Both the position numbers and the translations under genes were made by a program. DNA of 33,148 bases, taken from Saccharopolyspora spinosa NRRL 18395. Lineage in GTDB: Bacteria; Actinomycetota; Actinomycetes; Mycobacteriales; Pseudonocardiaceae. This document shows positions 7,587 to 15,612 of the stretch, piece by piece (position 1 is the stretch's first letter; each line of letters begins with the position of its first letter). The notes below the pieces were generated by a model. It saw nothing but the letters and a program-made list of their open reading frames with translations. It was not told the DNA's origin and searched no databases. The stretch is taken from assembly GCF_000194155.1 (NCBI RefSeq), contig NZ_GL877879.1:1-33148 (forward strand), given 5' to 3'.

Positions 7587-9134
7587 TCAGCGGTTGTCCT
7601 CCTTGAGCATGTCGGAGCACTTCTCGCCGATGGCCATCGTGGTGATGTTGGGGTTCACCGCGACCAGGAACGGCATCGCCGAGGCGTCCGCCACCCGCAG
7701 GCCCTGCACGCCCTTGACCCGCAGGCGCGCGTCAACCGGCTTCGTCGGGTCGTCGTCCGCGCCCATCGGGACCGAGGCCGCCGGGTGGTAGACGGTGTTG
7801 TGGGTCCGCTTGATGTAGTCCGCGATCTCGTCGTCGGTGCGCACGTCCGGGCCCGGGAACAGCTCGGCACCGGCCCAGCCCTGCATCGCCGGCTGCGCCA
7901 CGATCTTGCGGGCGAGCTTGATGCCCTCGGTCATCACCCGCATGTCGTGCGGGTCGGTGAAGTACCGAGGGTCGACCTTCGGCTTATCCCGGAAGTCCCG
8001 GCTGCGCAGCCGGACCGTGCCGGTGGAGCGGGCGCGGGTGACGTTCGGGGTCAGGCAGAAGCTGTTCTCCGAGGTCGGGTAGCCCTGCCGCACGGTGTGC
8101 ATGTCGAAGGGCACCGAACCGTAGTGGAACATCAGGTCCGGCCGGTCCAGACCCGGCTCGGTGGTGGTGAAAATGCCGATCTCCCACCACTGCGTGGAGT
8201 CGGTGACCATCGGCTGCTTGGCGTCCCAGCTGATCACGCCCTCCGGGTGGTCCTGCAGGTAGGAGCCGACGCCGGGGGAGTCGACCAGCACGTCGATGCC
8301 GAACTCGCGCAGGTGCTCGGCCGGCCCGATGCCGGAGAGCATCAGCAGCTTCGGGCTGTCGATGGCGCCGGTGGACAGCACCACCTCGCGGCGCGCGGTC
8401 ACCGTGCGGGTGTGGATCAGGTCCGCGTCCAGGTACTGCACGCCGGTGGCCCTGGTGCCGTCGAAGGTGACCTTCTTGGCCCAGGCATGGGTGCGGATCT
8501 CCAGGTTCGGCCGGTCGAGATTCGGGTGCAGGTAGGACACCGACGACGAGGACCGGGTGCCGTCCTCCCGCGCGTTGATCTGGAACCAGTTCGCGCCGTG
8601 CACCACGGTCTTGCCGGAGTTGAACTCCGTGATCGGCAGGCCTTCCTGGGCGCAGGCCTGCAGCAGCGCGACGCCGCACGGGTCCTCCGGCGGGACGCTG
8701 CGGATGGTCACCGGGCCGCTGCGGCCGTGGTGCTCACCCGGCCCGTCGTTGGACTCCAACCGCTTGTACAGCGGGAAGATGTTCTTGGCGCCCCAACCGG
8801 TAGCGCCCATCGACTCCCACTCGTCGAGGTCCTCGGCCGGGGCCCAGAACGCGATGCAGGAGTTGTGCGAGGAGCAGCCGCCGAGGACTCGGGCCCGCGC
8901 GTGCCGCATGAACGAGTTGCCGTTCTCCTGCGGCTCGATCAGGTAGTCCCAGTCGTAGCCGGACTCCAGCAGCGCCATCCAGCGCTTGAGCTCCAGGATT
9001 GCCTTGTCGTCGACGTCGGACGGGCCGGCCTCCAGCAGGCACACGGTGACGTCCGGGGCCTCCGACAGCCGCGCCGCGACGGCCGCGCCGGCGCTGCCGC
9101 CACCCACCACGACGTAGTCGAACTGATCTGCCAC
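7587..9134 (-). CDS. Choline oxidase-like GMC flavoenzyme
   Basis: 515 residues, GMC oxidoreductase. FAD-binding GGGSAG is at 11-16 and LLEAG near 34-38. The match to choline oxidases (CodA type) is extensive: LESGYDWDY, IEPQENGNSFMRHARA, GGCSSHNSCIAFWAP with the flavin-linking His (~90) and nearby Ser (~92), DHPEGV (Glu), HYGSVPFDM (His), THNTVYHP (His) and VNPNIT (Asn). These correspond to the known catalytic set of choline oxidase. It would oxidise choline to betaine aldehyde and on to glycine betaine. Two loops differ from classic CodA as I recall it: HP is followed by AASVPMG instead of a GT-RMG pattern, and MPFLVAVNPN replaces MPEHVTVNPN, so specificity could differ. GTG 9134 has a GGAG site; GTG 9170 is an alternative. 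Downstream of the permease and betB. Confidence 0.85.
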   Translation of the reverse strand: MADQFDYVVVGGGSAGAAVAARLSEAPDVTVCLLEAGPSDVDDKAILELKRWMALLESGYDWDYLIEPQENGNSFMRHARARVLGGCSSHNSCIAFWAPAEDLDEWESMGATGWGAKNIFPLYKRLESNDGPGEHHGRSGPVTIRSVPPEDPCGVALLQACAQEGLPITEFNSGKTVVHGANWFQINAREDGTRSSSSVSYLHPNLDRPNLEIRTHAWAKKVTFDGTRATGVQYLDADLIHTRTVTARREVVLSTGAIDSPKLLMLSGIGPAEHLREFGIDVLVDSPGVGSYLQDHPEGVISWDAKQPMVTDSTQWWEIGIFTTTEPGLDRPDLMFHYGSVPFDMHTVRQGYPTSENSFCLTPNVTRARSTGTVRLRSRDFRDKPKVDPRYFTDPHDMRVMTEGIKLARKIVAQPAMQGWAGAELFPGPDVRTDDEIADYIKRTHNTVYHPAASVPMGADDDPTKPVDARLRVKGVQGLRVADASAMPFLVAVNPNITTMAIGEKCSDMLKEDNR

Positions 9135-9302
9135 TGGAATCTCCGTTTCTGGAATGAACGTTCTGGTCACCTTGCTCGGCGGTGCGGGTAGCGGAACCTC
9201 AAAAGCCCTCTCGTCTACTGGATCCCCGGTTCACGTATGTCCAATACGCCACATCGGGGCTGGCCTCGCGAGCCGCCCGAGGCGCGGGTGTCCCCGCAGG
9301 AC

Positions 9303-9330
9303 ACCGTTGAGAACCCGCGGCGGTGCCGGT
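9303..9330. repeat. Dispersed repeat B, copy 1
   Basis: A 28-nt core around accgttgagaacc and gcggcggtgccggt recurs at 20378-20405 with one mismatch. Similarity continues leftward in patches (cacgtatg and ctcgcgag are shared), so the element is perhaps 70-100 bp. It lies in the 280-bp gap between the permease stop and the choline oxidase start. Confidence 0.7.
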
Positions 9331-9414
9331 CGCGTGCGTTGCGGGAAGCGGCTATGCCGTTTGCCTGATGCTGGGTGCGGTCAAGTCCGCTGGGCACGTC
9401 ACCAGCGCGGGCGC

Positions 9415-10965
9415 TCAGGCGACCGGGCTCGTGGCACTGATGTCCGAAGGGGACTCCGCGGCGTGGTCGGCGAGCACGCCGACCTTGTGGCGCTGGACGA
9501 ACCAGTAGTACGCGAACCCGCCTACGGCCGCGGCTCCGACGAACAGCAGCGAGCTGTACTGCAGGTACCAGTGGTACGGCGGCTCCGCGTTGTAGACCTC
9601 GCGGCGCGGCCACGCCAGGTTGATCGTCATGCCCAAGCCCCAGAGCACGGCCAGGACGTTGATCGGCAACCCGAGCTTGCCCAGGCCGAACCGGCGCGGC
9701 TGCTTGGCCTCGCTTTTTGGCACAGACCACTCGCCGCGCAGCCGCGCGACCAGCATCGGCACGGTGACCAGCAGGTACGAGATGTAGATCAGGATGATCG
9801 CCAGGCTGGTGACCGCGGTGAAGATCTGCGGCTGCCCGATGTTGACCACCAGCAGGGCCACCGCGAGCACGCCGATGACCACGGCCGGCACGATCGGCGT
9901 CCGGAAGCGCGGGCTGACCCGCGCCAGCAACGAACCAGCGGGTAACGCGTTGTCGCGGGCCATCGCGAAGGCGATCCGGATCGCCGCCGTGTGCACCGCC
10001 AGCACGCAGACCGTGATCGCCACGAAGATCGACAGGAGGAACAGCCGACCCACGAGCGGGCCCAGCGCGTCGTTGAGCACGAACTGCAGGCCGCTCTCGG
10101 CCAGCTGCGGCGCGGAGAAGTCCCGGGTCGCCATCAGACCGAGCAGGATGATCAGGCCACCGAGGATGAACGAGGCGATCAGCGCCCGCAGGATCGCCTC
10201 GGGGGCGTTGCGCTGCGGGTCGATGGATTCCTCGCCGAGTGACGCGGCGGTGTCGAAGCCGTACATCACGTACGACGAAGCGATCCCGGCGACCAGGAAT
10301 GCGCCCAGGTAGTTGCCGCCGAAGGCGGACTCGGTGCCGTTGGTGTCGAACACGACCGTCGGCGGATTCACCACTACCAGCGCCAGCGCGATGATTAGCA
10401 ACACCGCCGCGACCAGCTCGATGAACACGCCGGCGCTGTTGATCCGGGCCATCAGCTTCACCCCGAAGGCGTTGACCAGCGTGGTGAACAGGATCAGCAC
10501 CAGGGCCAGCAGGATGCCGTTGACGGCCTGCTCGGTGCTGGTGCTGCCGTCGCCGATGAGCTGGAAGCCGGACCAGATCTGCGGCAGCGTGTTCTGGTAG
10601 GCCAGCGCGGTGGCCGAGATCGACACGATCGAGGCCAGCAGCATCATCCAGCCCGCGAGCCAGCCGATGTGCTGACCGCCCAGCTTCTTGGCCCAGTTGT
10701 AGATGGAGCCGGCGATGGGGTACCGGGACGCCAGCTCGGCGAAACTCAACGCCACGAGTAACTGCCCGACGAACACGATCGGCCAGGACCACCAGTAGGC
10801 GGGGCCCCCGAAGGACAGGCCGAAGTAGGACAGTTGGAAGGTGCCGGTGAGTACCGAGATGTAGCTGATCCCGGCGGCGAAGGTCGCGAATCCGCCGAGG
10901 CTTCTCTTCAGTTTGTTGGTGTAGCCGAACTCGTTGAGCTCGGCATCGTAATTGGGTGCGCTCAT
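9415..10965 (-). CDS. APC-superfamily permease (ACT subgroup), probable choline or amine uptake
   Basis: 516 residues, ~12 helices. Family signs: FGGPAYWWSWPIVFVGQ and FAELASRYPIAGSIYNWAKK in the first part, and YGFDTAASLGEESIDPQRNA in the middle, typical of the amino acid/choline transporter (ACT, TC 2.A.3.4) subgroup that includes the yeast choline carrier Hnm1 and GABA permeases. Start ATG 10965 follows aaaggag. It sits between betB (upstream, 187-bp gap) and the choline oxidase-like gene (280-bp gap), all minus strand. From that context I infer uptake of choline. An amino acid or polyamine substrate is the alternative. Confidence 0.8.
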   Translation of the reverse strand: MSAPNYDAELNEFGYTNKLKRSLGGFATFAAGISYISVLTGTFQLSYFGLSFGGPAYWWSWPIVFVGQLLVALSFAELASRYPIAGSIYNWAKKLGGQHIGWLAGWMMLLASIVSISATALAYQNTLPQIWSGFQLIGDGSTSTEQAVNGILLALVLILFTTLVNAFGVKLMARINSAGVFIELVAAVLLIIALALVVVNPPTVVFDTNGTESAFGGNYLGAFLVAGIASSYVMYGFDTAASLGEESIDPQRNAPEAILRALIASFILGGLIILLGLMATRDFSAPQLAESGLQFVLNDALGPLVGRLFLLSIFVAITVCVLAVHTAAIRIAFAMARDNALPAGSLLARVSPRFRTPIVPAVVIGVLAVALLVVNIGQPQIFTAVTSLAIILIYISYLLVTVPMLVARLRGEWSVPKSEAKQPRRFGLGKLGLPINVLAVLWGLGMTINLAWPRREVYNAEPPYHWYLQYSSLLFVGAAAVGGFAYYWFVQRHKVGVLADHAAESPSDISATSPVA

Positions 10966-11152
10966 GCCCCGAACTCCTTTCCCGACCATGCCCCCGCCCG
11001 CCGGATGCGGGCAGGGGAACGAATCGGGTGGTTGCTTTGCGTAGCGCGAAGATCACCGCTTACATCGGCGGTGTCGGGCAAAGCGGCCGGACGGGCCGCG
11101 CAGTTCCCGCGGCAATGGTTCGGTCACCGCCGCGGGTGAAGCGAATTCCTCG

Positions 11153-12646
11153 CTATTTTCCGGAAAACCAGTTCTGCGCTGCGGGCCGCAGATTCTGGTA
11201 GACGTGCTTTGCCTCCTGGTACTCGCCGAGTCCGGCCCGGCCCAGTTCGCGTCCGATGCCGGACTGCTTGAAGCCGCCCCATTCCGCCTGCGGCAGGTAG
11301 GGGTGGAAGTCGTTGATCCAGATGGTGCCGTGCCGCAGCCGGTTGGCAACCCGCTGCGCCTTGCCCGGGTCGCCGGTGAACACCGCGCCCGCCAGGCCGT
11401 AGTGGGTGTCGTTGGCGATGCGCACCGCCTCGTCCTCGTCGGTGAAGCGCTCGACGGTCAGCACCGGGCCGAAGGACTCCTCGGTTACCGCGTAGCCGCC
11501 CGGTTTGACGTCGGCGAGGACGGTGGGCAGGTAGTAGTGGCCGTTGGCGTAGCGTTCGCCCTCGGGGCGGCGTCCCCCGGTGCGCAGCACGGCGCCTTCG
11601 GCGACGGCCTTGACGACGTAGTCGTCCACCTTCTTCAAGTGCGCGGCGGAGATCAGCGGCCCCGTCTCGGCGTCCTCGTCGAACGGGCCGCCGATGCGGA
11701 TCAGCTCGGCGCGGCGGACGATCTCGTCCACCAGCGCGTCGTGCAGCTCGTCCTGCACGATCAGCCGCGCCCCGGCCGAGCAGACCTGCCCGGAGTGCAG
11801 GAACACGGCGGTCAGCGCGTAGTCCACCGCAGGCTCGAAGTCGGCGTCGGCGAACACGACGTTCGGGTTCTTGCCGCCGAGCTCCAGAGCCACCTTCTTC
11901 ACCGTCGGCGCCGCGGCGGCCGAGATCTTGCGCCCGGTGTGCAGGCCTCCGGTGAACGAGATCAGGTCGACGTCCGGGTGCTCGGCCAGCACCGACCCGA
12001 CCTCGGCGCCGGTGCCCAGCACCAGGTTGCCGACCCCGGCGGGCAGTCCGGCCTCGGCCAGCGCGCGCATCAGCAGGATCGCGGTGCTGGGGGTGAGCTC
12101 GCTGGGCTTGAGCACGAAGGTGTTGCCCGCCGCGATCGCCGGGGCGACCTTCCAGGCCACCTGCAGCAACGGGTAGTTCCAGGGTGTGATCATGCCGCAC
12201 ACGCCGACCGGCTCGTACTGCACGCGGCTGATCGCGTCCGGCGAGCCGGCGTCGACGATGCGGCCCGCGTCGGTGCCGGCGATCTTGCCGAAGTAGCGGA
12301 AGCACGCGGCGATGTCGTCCATGTCGTACTCGCTCTCGACCAGCCGCTTGCCGGTGTCCAGCGATTCGGCGCGGGCGAACTCCGCCTTGTCGCGCACCAG
12401 GATGTCGCTCACCCGAAGCAGCAGGTCGCCGCGCTCCCAGGCCGAGGTGGCGGTCCAGGAGCCGTCGTCGAAGGCGCGGCGCGCGGCGGCGATGGCCCGC
12501 TCGGCATCGGCAGTCCCGGCTTCGTCGACCGTGGCCACCAGCGTGCCATCGGCTGGGCAGCGGATCTCGCGGGTGCGACCGTCAGCGGCCGACGCCCACT
12601 CGCCATCGATGAACAGCGAGGGCGTCGAATTCTCAGCTTGCGACAT
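11153..12646 (-). CDS. betB: Betaine aldehyde dehydrogenase (ALDH superfamily)
   Basis: 497 residues, full-length NAD(P)-dependent aldehyde dehydrogenase. Catalytic Cys289 in GQVCSAG, general-base Glu255 in LELGGKNP, Asn157 in TPWNYP and cofactor Lys180 are present. The FTGGLHTGRKI segment and the C-terminal INDFHPYLPQAEWGGFKQSG stretch resemble GbsA-type betaine aldehyde dehydrogenases. It would oxidise betaine aldehyde to glycine betaine, an osmoprotectant. Start ATG 12646 is chosen over a longer open frame since the upstream part overlaps regulatory repeats. First gene of the module betB, permease, choline oxidase; a TetR gene is divergent. Choline oxidase can do both steps, so betB may pull the intermediate through. 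Another aminoaldehyde substrate is possible. Confidence 0.85.
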   Translation of the reverse strand: MSQAENSTPSLFIDGEWASAADGRTREIRCPADGTLVATVDEAGTADAERAIAAARRAFDDGSWTATSAWERGDLLLRVSDILVRDKAEFARAESLDTGKRLVESEYDMDDIAACFRYFGKIAGTDAGRIVDAGSPDAISRVQYEPVGVCGMITPWNYPLLQVAWKVAPAIAAGNTFVLKPSELTPSTAILLMRALAEAGLPAGVGNLVLGTGAEVGSVLAEHPDVDLISFTGGLHTGRKISAAAAPTVKKVALELGGKNPNVVFADADFEPAVDYALTAVFLHSGQVCSAGARLIVQDELHDALVDEIVRRAELIRIGGPFDEDAETGPLISAAHLKKVDDYVVKAVAEGAVLRTGGRRPEGERYANGHYYLPTVLADVKPGGYAVTEESFGPVLTVERFTDEDEAVRIANDTHYGLAGAVFTGDPGKAQRVANRLRHGTIWINDFHPYLPQAEWGGFKQSGIGRELGRAGLGEYQEAKHVYQNLRPAAQNWFSGK

Positions 12647-12695
12647 GGCTCGTTCCCCGTGATGTCGATTGTGCTTTTTTGCGCCGGAACCGCAC

Positions 12696-12728
12696 CAATG
12701 CGCACTTCTGGTACAGGTGTGCGCATTG
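12696..12728. promoter_or_regulatory. Inverted repeat upstream of betB
   Basis: Perfect 10-bp arms CAATGCGCAC (12696-12705) and GTGCGCATTG (12719-12728), 13-nt spacer, 50 bp upstream of the betB start. A candidate operator; the right arm is part of the tandem repeat below. Confidence 0.55.
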
Positions 12729-12758
12729 CCACTGGTACAGGTGTGTACGCATTGCCAC
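12708..12758. repeat. 25/27-bp tandem repeat upstream of betB
   Basis: Unit one (12708-12732) begins ctggtacaggtgtg and ends cgcattgccac. Unit two (12732-12758) is the same with two extra bases, creating a small palindrome GTACA-ggtg-TGTAC. Located in the promoter region of betB, it may be a doubled regulator site. Confidence 0.7.
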
Positions 12759-12941
12759 GATCCGATTCGCTCATCCACACTAAGGCGCGCCCGCCCATTG
12801 CGCCGCCGGTAACCGCGGGCGGCACGCAATTCTCCGAATGGGGACCGGCGACCCGCGATTTGCGGAATTCACCTCCTGGCGGTCCATTCGGTGGCGGGTT
12901 AGCGCCTGTGGTTCGGCGCAGTGCTGCGGAAGACCCTAACA

Positions 12942-12969
12942 CCGATCCTGTACATCTGTACATCATCGG
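12942..12969. promoter_or_regulatory. 28-bp composite palindrome, candidate TetR operator
   Basis: Layout CCGAT-2 nt-TGTACA-2 nt-TGTACA-2 nt-ATCGG: all four blocks are symmetric about the centre. It lies in the betB-tetR intergenic region, 145 bp before the tetR start and 296 bp before betB. Size and symmetry fit a TetR-family operator; TGTAC also occurs in the tandem repeat near betB. Binding is inference. Confidence 0.6.
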
Positions 12970-13113
12970 GTGCTGGGCTTTCGGATGAATCATCGAAAAA
13001 AGCGTGATGAACAGGACGAACGCGGATCCGGTGACCGGGACCGCATCGCTCTCGCTGGTCCACATGGCAGGCTAGGTGTCGTTGTGAAGCCCACGGGAGG
13101 AACGCCGAAGCGA

Positions 13114-13689
13114 ATGTCGACCATCCCGCCCGCGCCCGCCGCGCGCCGCAAGGACCCGGCCCGCCGCGAGCGCATCGCACGCGCCGCGATCACGGTCGTC
13201 GCCGAGCGCGGGGTGGAGAAGCTCACGCATCGTGCCGTGGCGGCTGCGGCGGGTGTTCCGCTGGGGTCGACCACCTACTACTTCGCCACCCTCGACGACC
13301 TCCTCGCCAGCGCTCTGCGGCAGGCCGCCGAGGACGACGTCGAGCACCTCCAGGAGTGGGCCGACCGGCTCGAACGCGACTGCGACCTGGCCATCGCGCT
13401 GACCGACCTGGTGCTGCACTACCTCGGTCCGGCGCTGCCGCAGACCGTCGTCGAGCACCAGCTCTACATCGCCTCGCTGCACAAACCCGCGCTGCGCCAC
13501 GTCAGCCAGGAATGGGACACCGCGCTGGCCGAGCTGTTCGCCTCCTACACCGATCCGTCCACCGGGCGTGCTTTGTCCGTTCTGTTCTGCGGTTTGCTGC
13601 TGCAAGGCGTCGTCCGGGAATCGGTGCCGGGCCGAGACGAAATCGAGACGATCTTCCGCCGAGTCCTCGGGGCGGGCGCGAAAACCTGA
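13114..13689 (+). CDS. TetR-family regulator divergent from the betaine module
   Basis: 191 residues. N-terminal TetR helix-turn-helix: RRERIARAAITVVAERGVEK, then LTHRAVAAAAGVPLGSTTYY and FATLDDLLASAL (residues ~15-68). The C-terminal ligand domain is helical, without a motif that names a ligand. Start ATG 13114 sits 13 nt after GGAGG; GTG 13084 is possible but has no ribosome site. Genes placed like this usually repress their divergent neighbours, as BetI does for choline genes; the N-terminus resembles BetI/RutR-type proteins only in general. Likely operator at 12942-12969. Confidence 0.85.
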   Translation: MSTIPPAPAARRKDPARRERIARAAITVVAERGVEKLTHRAVAAAAGVPLGSTTYYFATLDDLLASALRQAAEDDVEHLQEWADRLERDCDLAIALTDLVLHYLGPALPQTVVEHQLYIASLHKPALRHVSQEWDTALAELFASYTDPSTGRALSVLFCGLLLQGVVRESVPGRDEIETIFRRVLGAGAKT

Positions 13690-13837
13690 TTCCAGCAGGC
13701 AATCCCGCGCTGGTGTATGGATGGTCAACATCGGATGACCGTTGCCTTGCACCGGAATCAGGGGAGTTGATCCCACTCGCCGCGGCAGTGGACAATGGGG
13801 CTGGCGATCCGTGGCACCGCGCGTAGCCCGGTGCTCG

Positions 13838-13856
13838 GGGCTGAACAGTTCAGCCC
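13838..13856. promoter_or_regulatory. 19-nt perfect palindrome before the DivIVA-like gene
   Basis: GGGCTGAAC, central A, GTTCAGCCC, 104 bp before the start of the DivIVA-like gene and 149 bp after tetR. It may be an operator or a small terminator. The rest of 13690-13959 shows no gene. Confidence 0.45.
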
Positions 13857-13959
13857 TGCGGCGGGCATCGCGACACGCTTTTCAGGTGTACAACGGACTT
13901 GCTGCGTCGGGGCGTGGCTCGCTCCCAAGCAACGTTGATCAATCGAGCGGGGTGAGACC

Positions 13960-14904
13960 GTGGGGCACATCGAAGACCGCGAACTGGTACCGCTGAAGGC
14001 GGATTTCGACACGGCATGGTACGGGTTCCGGCGATCACAGGTGAAGTTCTACATCCAGCAGACCGAGAACGAGATCCGGCTCGTCACCGAGGACCGGGAC
14101 TCGGCGCTCAGCCAGGTCGGCAACCTGACGGCGCAGCTGAACCAGGCGCGTGCCGAGGTCGAGTCGCTCAAGCAGCAGCTCGACGAACAGGCGCGCTCGC
14201 CGATCGACGCCGCGGCGCTGTCGGACCGGTTACGCCGGATGGTCCGGCTCGCGCAGGACGAGGCGGACGAGATCGTCGCCGCCGCGCAGTCCGCATCCGA
14301 GCACGAGTGGGCGCGGTCCGAGCAGGCCGCAGCCGAACTCCGGGAACGCTACGAGAAGCTGGTGGCGGAGGCCGACGAGTGGCGCCGCCAGTCCGAGCAG
14401 CAGCGCAGCGAGATGTTGGCGCGCACCCGCGAGGAAGTCCAGGCGATGGCGCGCGAAGCGGAGCAGTGCCGCCGTCGGCTGGACACCTCGGCCGAGGAAC
14501 GCCGCACCCAGGTCGAGCACGACTTCGAGGTGTCGATGGCGGCGCGCCGCGAAGAGGCGAAGCGCATCCAGGCCGAGCGCGAGCAGAAGAGCCGCGAAGA
14601 AGCGCAGCGGCGGGTCCGCGAAGCGACCGCGGAAGCGGACCGGCGGATCCGGCGAGCCGACGAGTACGCCGAGACGATGCTGCGGATGCGGCAGGACGTC
14701 GCGGAGCGCGTGCGGGCCGCGCAGCAGGTGCTGGCCGCGGCGGAGCCGTTCCTGGGGGCGACGGAGGCCGGCGCGGCGAGCGAGGCGTCCGACGGCTACG
14801 TCGGCGAAGTCGTCCAAAGTGGACAGATCCCGTCCGGTGACGTCAGCGTGCCCAAGCAGCGCGACGAGGAGCCGGTCCCCCAGGAGGCGGACACCGCCGC
14901 CTGA
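13960..14904 (+). CDS. DivIVA-like coiled-coil protein
   Basis: 314 residues. The N-terminal segment (LVPLKADFDTAWYGFRRSQV, then KFYIQQTENEI) resembles the membrane-binding start of DivIVA/Wag31-type proteins, with an aromatic/basic tip. From ~25 to 270 it is almost all charged heptads (Glu/Arg/Gln/Ala), i.e. long coiled coil, with one helix break around 85-92. The last ~45 residues are acidic and low-complexity. Such proteins act in polar growth, septation or as cytoskeletal scaffolds in actinomycetes. Start GTG 13960 follows gcggggtgag. It stands alone, ending in the long terminator hairpin at 14989. An apolipoprotein- or cellulose-binding-like label would fit the same composition. Confidence 0.75.
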   Translation: MGHIEDRELVPLKADFDTAWYGFRRSQVKFYIQQTENEIRLVTEDRDSALSQVGNLTAQLNQARAEVESLKQQLDEQARSPIDAAALSDRLRRMVRLAQDEADEIVAAAQSASEHEWARSEQAAAELRERYEKLVAEADEWRRQSEQQRSEMLARTREEVQAMAREAEQCRRRLDTSAEERRTQVEHDFEVSMAARREEAKRIQAEREQKSREEAQRRVREATAEADRRIRRADEYAETMLRMRQDVAERVRAAQQVLAAAEPFLGATEAGAASEASDGYVGEVVQSGQIPSGDVSVPKQRDEEPVPQEADTAA

Positions 14905-14919
14905 CCTGAACGGGTGGTG

Positions 14920-14970
14920 AAGCGAACGGCCTGTTCGTGCCGTCTATCGGTGTGGGTGGTCCGTTCGCTG
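14920..14970. repeat. Palindromic intergenic repeat A
   Basis: agcgaacggcctgttcgtgc followed by cgtcta (14921-14946) is repeated almost at once at 14994-15020 and matches in reverse complement the units at 424-453 and 510-540. Here the arm agcgaacgg (14921-14929) can pair with ccgttcgct (14961-14969). Confidence 0.75.
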
Positions 14971-14988
14971 GGTTCGGGTGTCGGGTTG

Positions 14989-15047
14989 GGTGGAGCGAAC
15001 GGCCTGTTCGTGCCGTCTATTGAGGTGAACAGGCCGTTCGCTCCACC
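14989..15047. terminator. 21-bp perfect hairpin between convergent genes
   Basis: Left arm 14989-15009 and right arm 15027-15047 are perfect reverse complements (21 bp, 17-nt loop). It lies between the DivIVA-like gene (+) and the PPOX-like gene (-), and would stop both. The left arm and loop are intergenic repeat A. Confidence 0.8.
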
Positions 15048-15068
15048 CCGCACCCGCCGGCCCGGCTG

Positions 15069-15464
15069 TCACCCGCCCCAGCTGTGCCAGGCGTCCACCT
15101 CGATCCAGCCGCTGACCCGCGGCCGGTCGCGGACCGGGTACGGCTCGCCCAGGTAATGCTGGGCGAGCCGGTCGATGTCGGTCAGGTCTGGGTCGTCCTC
15201 CAATGCGGTGACCCGGCCGCGCAGGCTGACGTGCCGGTACCAGCTCGCGCTGTCCAGCACCGTCAGCGACACGCGCGGATCGGCCCTGACGTGCTTCAGT
15301 CGTGCCCGGCTCGCATCCATGTTGACCAGCACTTTTCCGCTGTCCCAGAGGTACCAGGTGGCCACCGAGACCGGCGCGCCGGCGGCGTTGACGGTGGCGA
15401 TCACCGCCGGGTTCGGGCGGGACAGCAGCTCGTGCACGTCCGGCGGCATTTCTTCTTTCGGCAT
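15069..15464 (-). CDS. PPOX-class split-barrel protein (probable F420/FMN-dependent)
   Basis: 131 residues, pyridoxamine 5'-phosphate oxidase-like split barrel. Typical order: AVIATVNAAGAPVSVATWY, then KVLVNMDASRARLKHVRADP, VSLTVLD and WYRHVSLRGRVTALEDD, ending in SGWIEVDAWHSWGG. This pattern is that of the Rv1155-like F420-binding group (FDOR-B), which reduce or bind F420; substrate unknown. Start ATG 15464 follows ggaagga; the longer open frame upstream overlaps the divergent peptidase promoter. Convergent with the DivIVA-like gene and divergent from the S37 peptidase, so it is a single-gene unit. Confidence 0.85.
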   Translation of the reverse strand: MPKEEMPPDVHELLSRPNPAVIATVNAAGAPVSVATWYLWDSGKVLVNMDASRARLKHVRADPRVSLTVLDSASWYRHVSLRGRVTALEDDPDLTDIDRLAQHYLGEPYPVRDRPRVSGWIEVDAWHSWGG

Positions 15465-15612
15465 CGATTCGTCCTTCCGGGAGGCGGTTCTCGTTACCTG
15501 CGGCGAGGATTCCAGCTGGCACAACAGGAAACGGCGAGAACACGCCGAGGCCTTCCCGCTGTACCCCGGCGGAACTAGTTTCGGCGTGATCTCGGGCCTA
15601 GCAGGAGGCGGA

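Noticed and set aside
11204..12988. 594-residue plus-strand open frame
   Set aside because: Antisense shadow of betB with Gly/Arg/Val/His-biased composition; betB has all catalytic residues.
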